Shown here piece by piece: positions 63,239-64,000 of a DNA stretch of 64,000 nt. The stretch lies in contig JAGYIQ010000002.1 in assembly GCA_018402565.1 (NCBI GenBank), positions 434,001 to 498,000 on the forward strand, written 5' to 3'. Numbering within the stretch: position 1 is the stretch's first letter; every line of letters starts with the position of its first letter. A program made the position numbers and the translations under genes. The notes below the pieces were generated by a model. It had not been told where the DNA came from. It saw only the letters and a list, made by a program, of their open reading frames with translations, and did no database searches. Source of the stretch: Pirellulaceae bacterium. GTDB taxonomy: Bacteria; Planctomycetota; Planctomycetia; Pirellulales; Pirellulaceae.

Positions 63239-64000
63239 TCAGGTTCCGTAATGAAATATGCAATTTGGAAGTATTTCTTCTAAGGCTGGAATGCTGCCAC
63301 CACTTCTTCGCGACTGATATTCCGTCTCTTCAATGCTGGTTGAGCCAAGATGAGCATAGCGAAGTTGTCCAAGTTTTCCGAATGTTGGGATTGCCGCTGC
63401 CGTCATTCCTTTACTTCTTATCAGCCATATAAACTCCAGTGATTTCGCTATTCTAGGTATCTCTGCGAAGGCGTCATCGCTTAAGTCAACATCAAACACT
63501 TCAAGTCTTCGTAGCTTCGGAAATGCTGGCATAAACTTGATGTGATTTTCTGAAAAGACCACATCGCTAGCGTGCAGATCAACCAATTCTGGGCCAACGG
63601 GAAACCAGTCAACACTTGGCTTCGGAAGATCGCACCTGCTAATTGACAAACTCACCAAATATTTAAGCTTCGACATCCATGTCAACTTCGAATGGGAAAA
63701 GTCGTTTCTTCCAATGTCGAGTACCATTAGGGATGGCAAATCGCCAATCCAATCCAATGCTTCGCCACTATCGCGAGGCCCAATTCGAAGGCCGATTAGG
63801 CTTGGCGAACGTCGCAACGCCGCTACTAGACTTTCATCCAAGTGAAATTTAGTGCAATCAAAGAATATTGCTTTACCAGAGTGCAATAGACTTAACTCGG
63901 TTGTATCAATGTACCTTCGATTCTCAAAGTCGTTGAAGCCGTACATCTCTGACTCCGAAACCCGCCACCTGGTCAACTTCTCCTCCGGTATTCCGAGAAT
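63239..64000 (-). CDS. Leucine-rich-repeat-like protein, partial at the window edge
   Basis: At least 245 residues. Irregular LRR-type pattern: SLIGLRIGPRDSGEALDWIGDLPSLMVLDIG, LKYLVSLSISRCDL, PELVDLHASDVVF, FPKLRRLEVFDVDL, LGQLRYAHLGSTSI. A TTG at 63976 behind GGAGGAG (63985-63980) could start it, but the spacing is short and the frame stays open to the window end, so it may begin further upstream. More AT-rich than the core genes. It ends 121 bases before module copy B, the same arrangement as the membrane protein beside copy A. Possibly an orphan cargo or immunity gene. Confidence 0.6.
   Translation of the reverse strand: MLGIPEEKLTRWRVSESEMYGFNDFENRRYIDTTELSLLHSGKAIFFDCTKFHLDESLVAALRRSPSLIGLRIGPRDSGEALDWIGDLPSLMVLDIGRNDFSHSKLTWMSKLKYLVSLSISRCDLPKPSVDWFPVGPELVDLHASDVVFSENHIKFMPAFPKLRRLEVFDVDLSDDAFAEIPRIAKSLEFIWLIRSKGMTAAAIPTFGKLGQLRYAHLGSTSIEETEYQSRRSGGSIPALEEILPNCIFHYGT

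Overview
The window looks like chromosomal DNA of a planctomycete, probably of the Pirellulaceae or a close relative. No sequence search was possible, so this rests on gene content. It is GC-rich and carries many families typical of that group: a DUF481 barrel, a PqqD/M50/HlyD fusion, YwqK/MORN repeats, a membrane-anchored MutS-like ATPase, sigma factors with long tails, a Lys/Ala-rich histone-like peptide, glycine-zipper proteins and Rhs fragments. LpxB and outer-membrane-type proteins fit a diderm envelope. Operons are short and many intergenic gaps hold simple tandem repeats or palindromes.

Layout. 0.4-7 kb: DUF481 protein and M50/HlyD fusion (coupled), glutamate-type dehydrogenase, membrane MutS-like ATPase. 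7-10 kb: ppdK with a clear promoter and terminator. 10-13 kb (minus): YwqK-repeat lipid- or envelope-exported protein coupled to a PLP enzyme. 14-19 kb (plus): pyrimidine-nucleoside phosphorylase, thioredoxin-like protein, small membrane protein, ABC-2 exporter. 18.8-24.5 kb (minus): ruvB, fabD, fabG, acpP, fabF and a membrane protein. 24.7-30 kb: mrp, histone-like peptide, site-2 protease, lpxB, glycine-zipper protein, double CxxC-type protein. 30.5-36.6 kb: sigma factor, polA, D-threonine-aldolase-like enzyme. 37-50 kb: a large single-pass protein, MFS transporter coupled to a D-lactate/glycolate-type FAD/Fe-S oxidase, nadD, a histidine kinase meeting a PilZ gene, and a Gly/Pro-rich lipoprotein. 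50-56 kb: an alpha/beta-hydrolase lacking its nucleophile, a MITE-broken DUF486 gene, hemH coupled to cbiX, a halogenase-like flavoprotein, and an isolated rplX.

56-64 kb is an accessory island. It contains a 5'-truncated Rhs core with a variable C-terminal domain, followed by a small single-pass membrane protein that may be its immunity partner. This pair sits between two diverged copies of a module of about 1.2-1.3 kb. An intact-ended IS4-type element (16-bp inverted repeats, 11-bp target duplication) has landed in a 96-bp tandem repeat beside the second copy. Beyond that copy lies another AT-richer gene of leucine-rich type. The pattern 'variable AT-rich gene next to a constant module', repeated twice, is the most system-like feature of the window.

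The cleanest molecular event is at 51.3 kb. A 130-bp inverted-repeat element with a 4-bp target duplication splits a DUF486 gene, and removing it exactly restores the reading frame.
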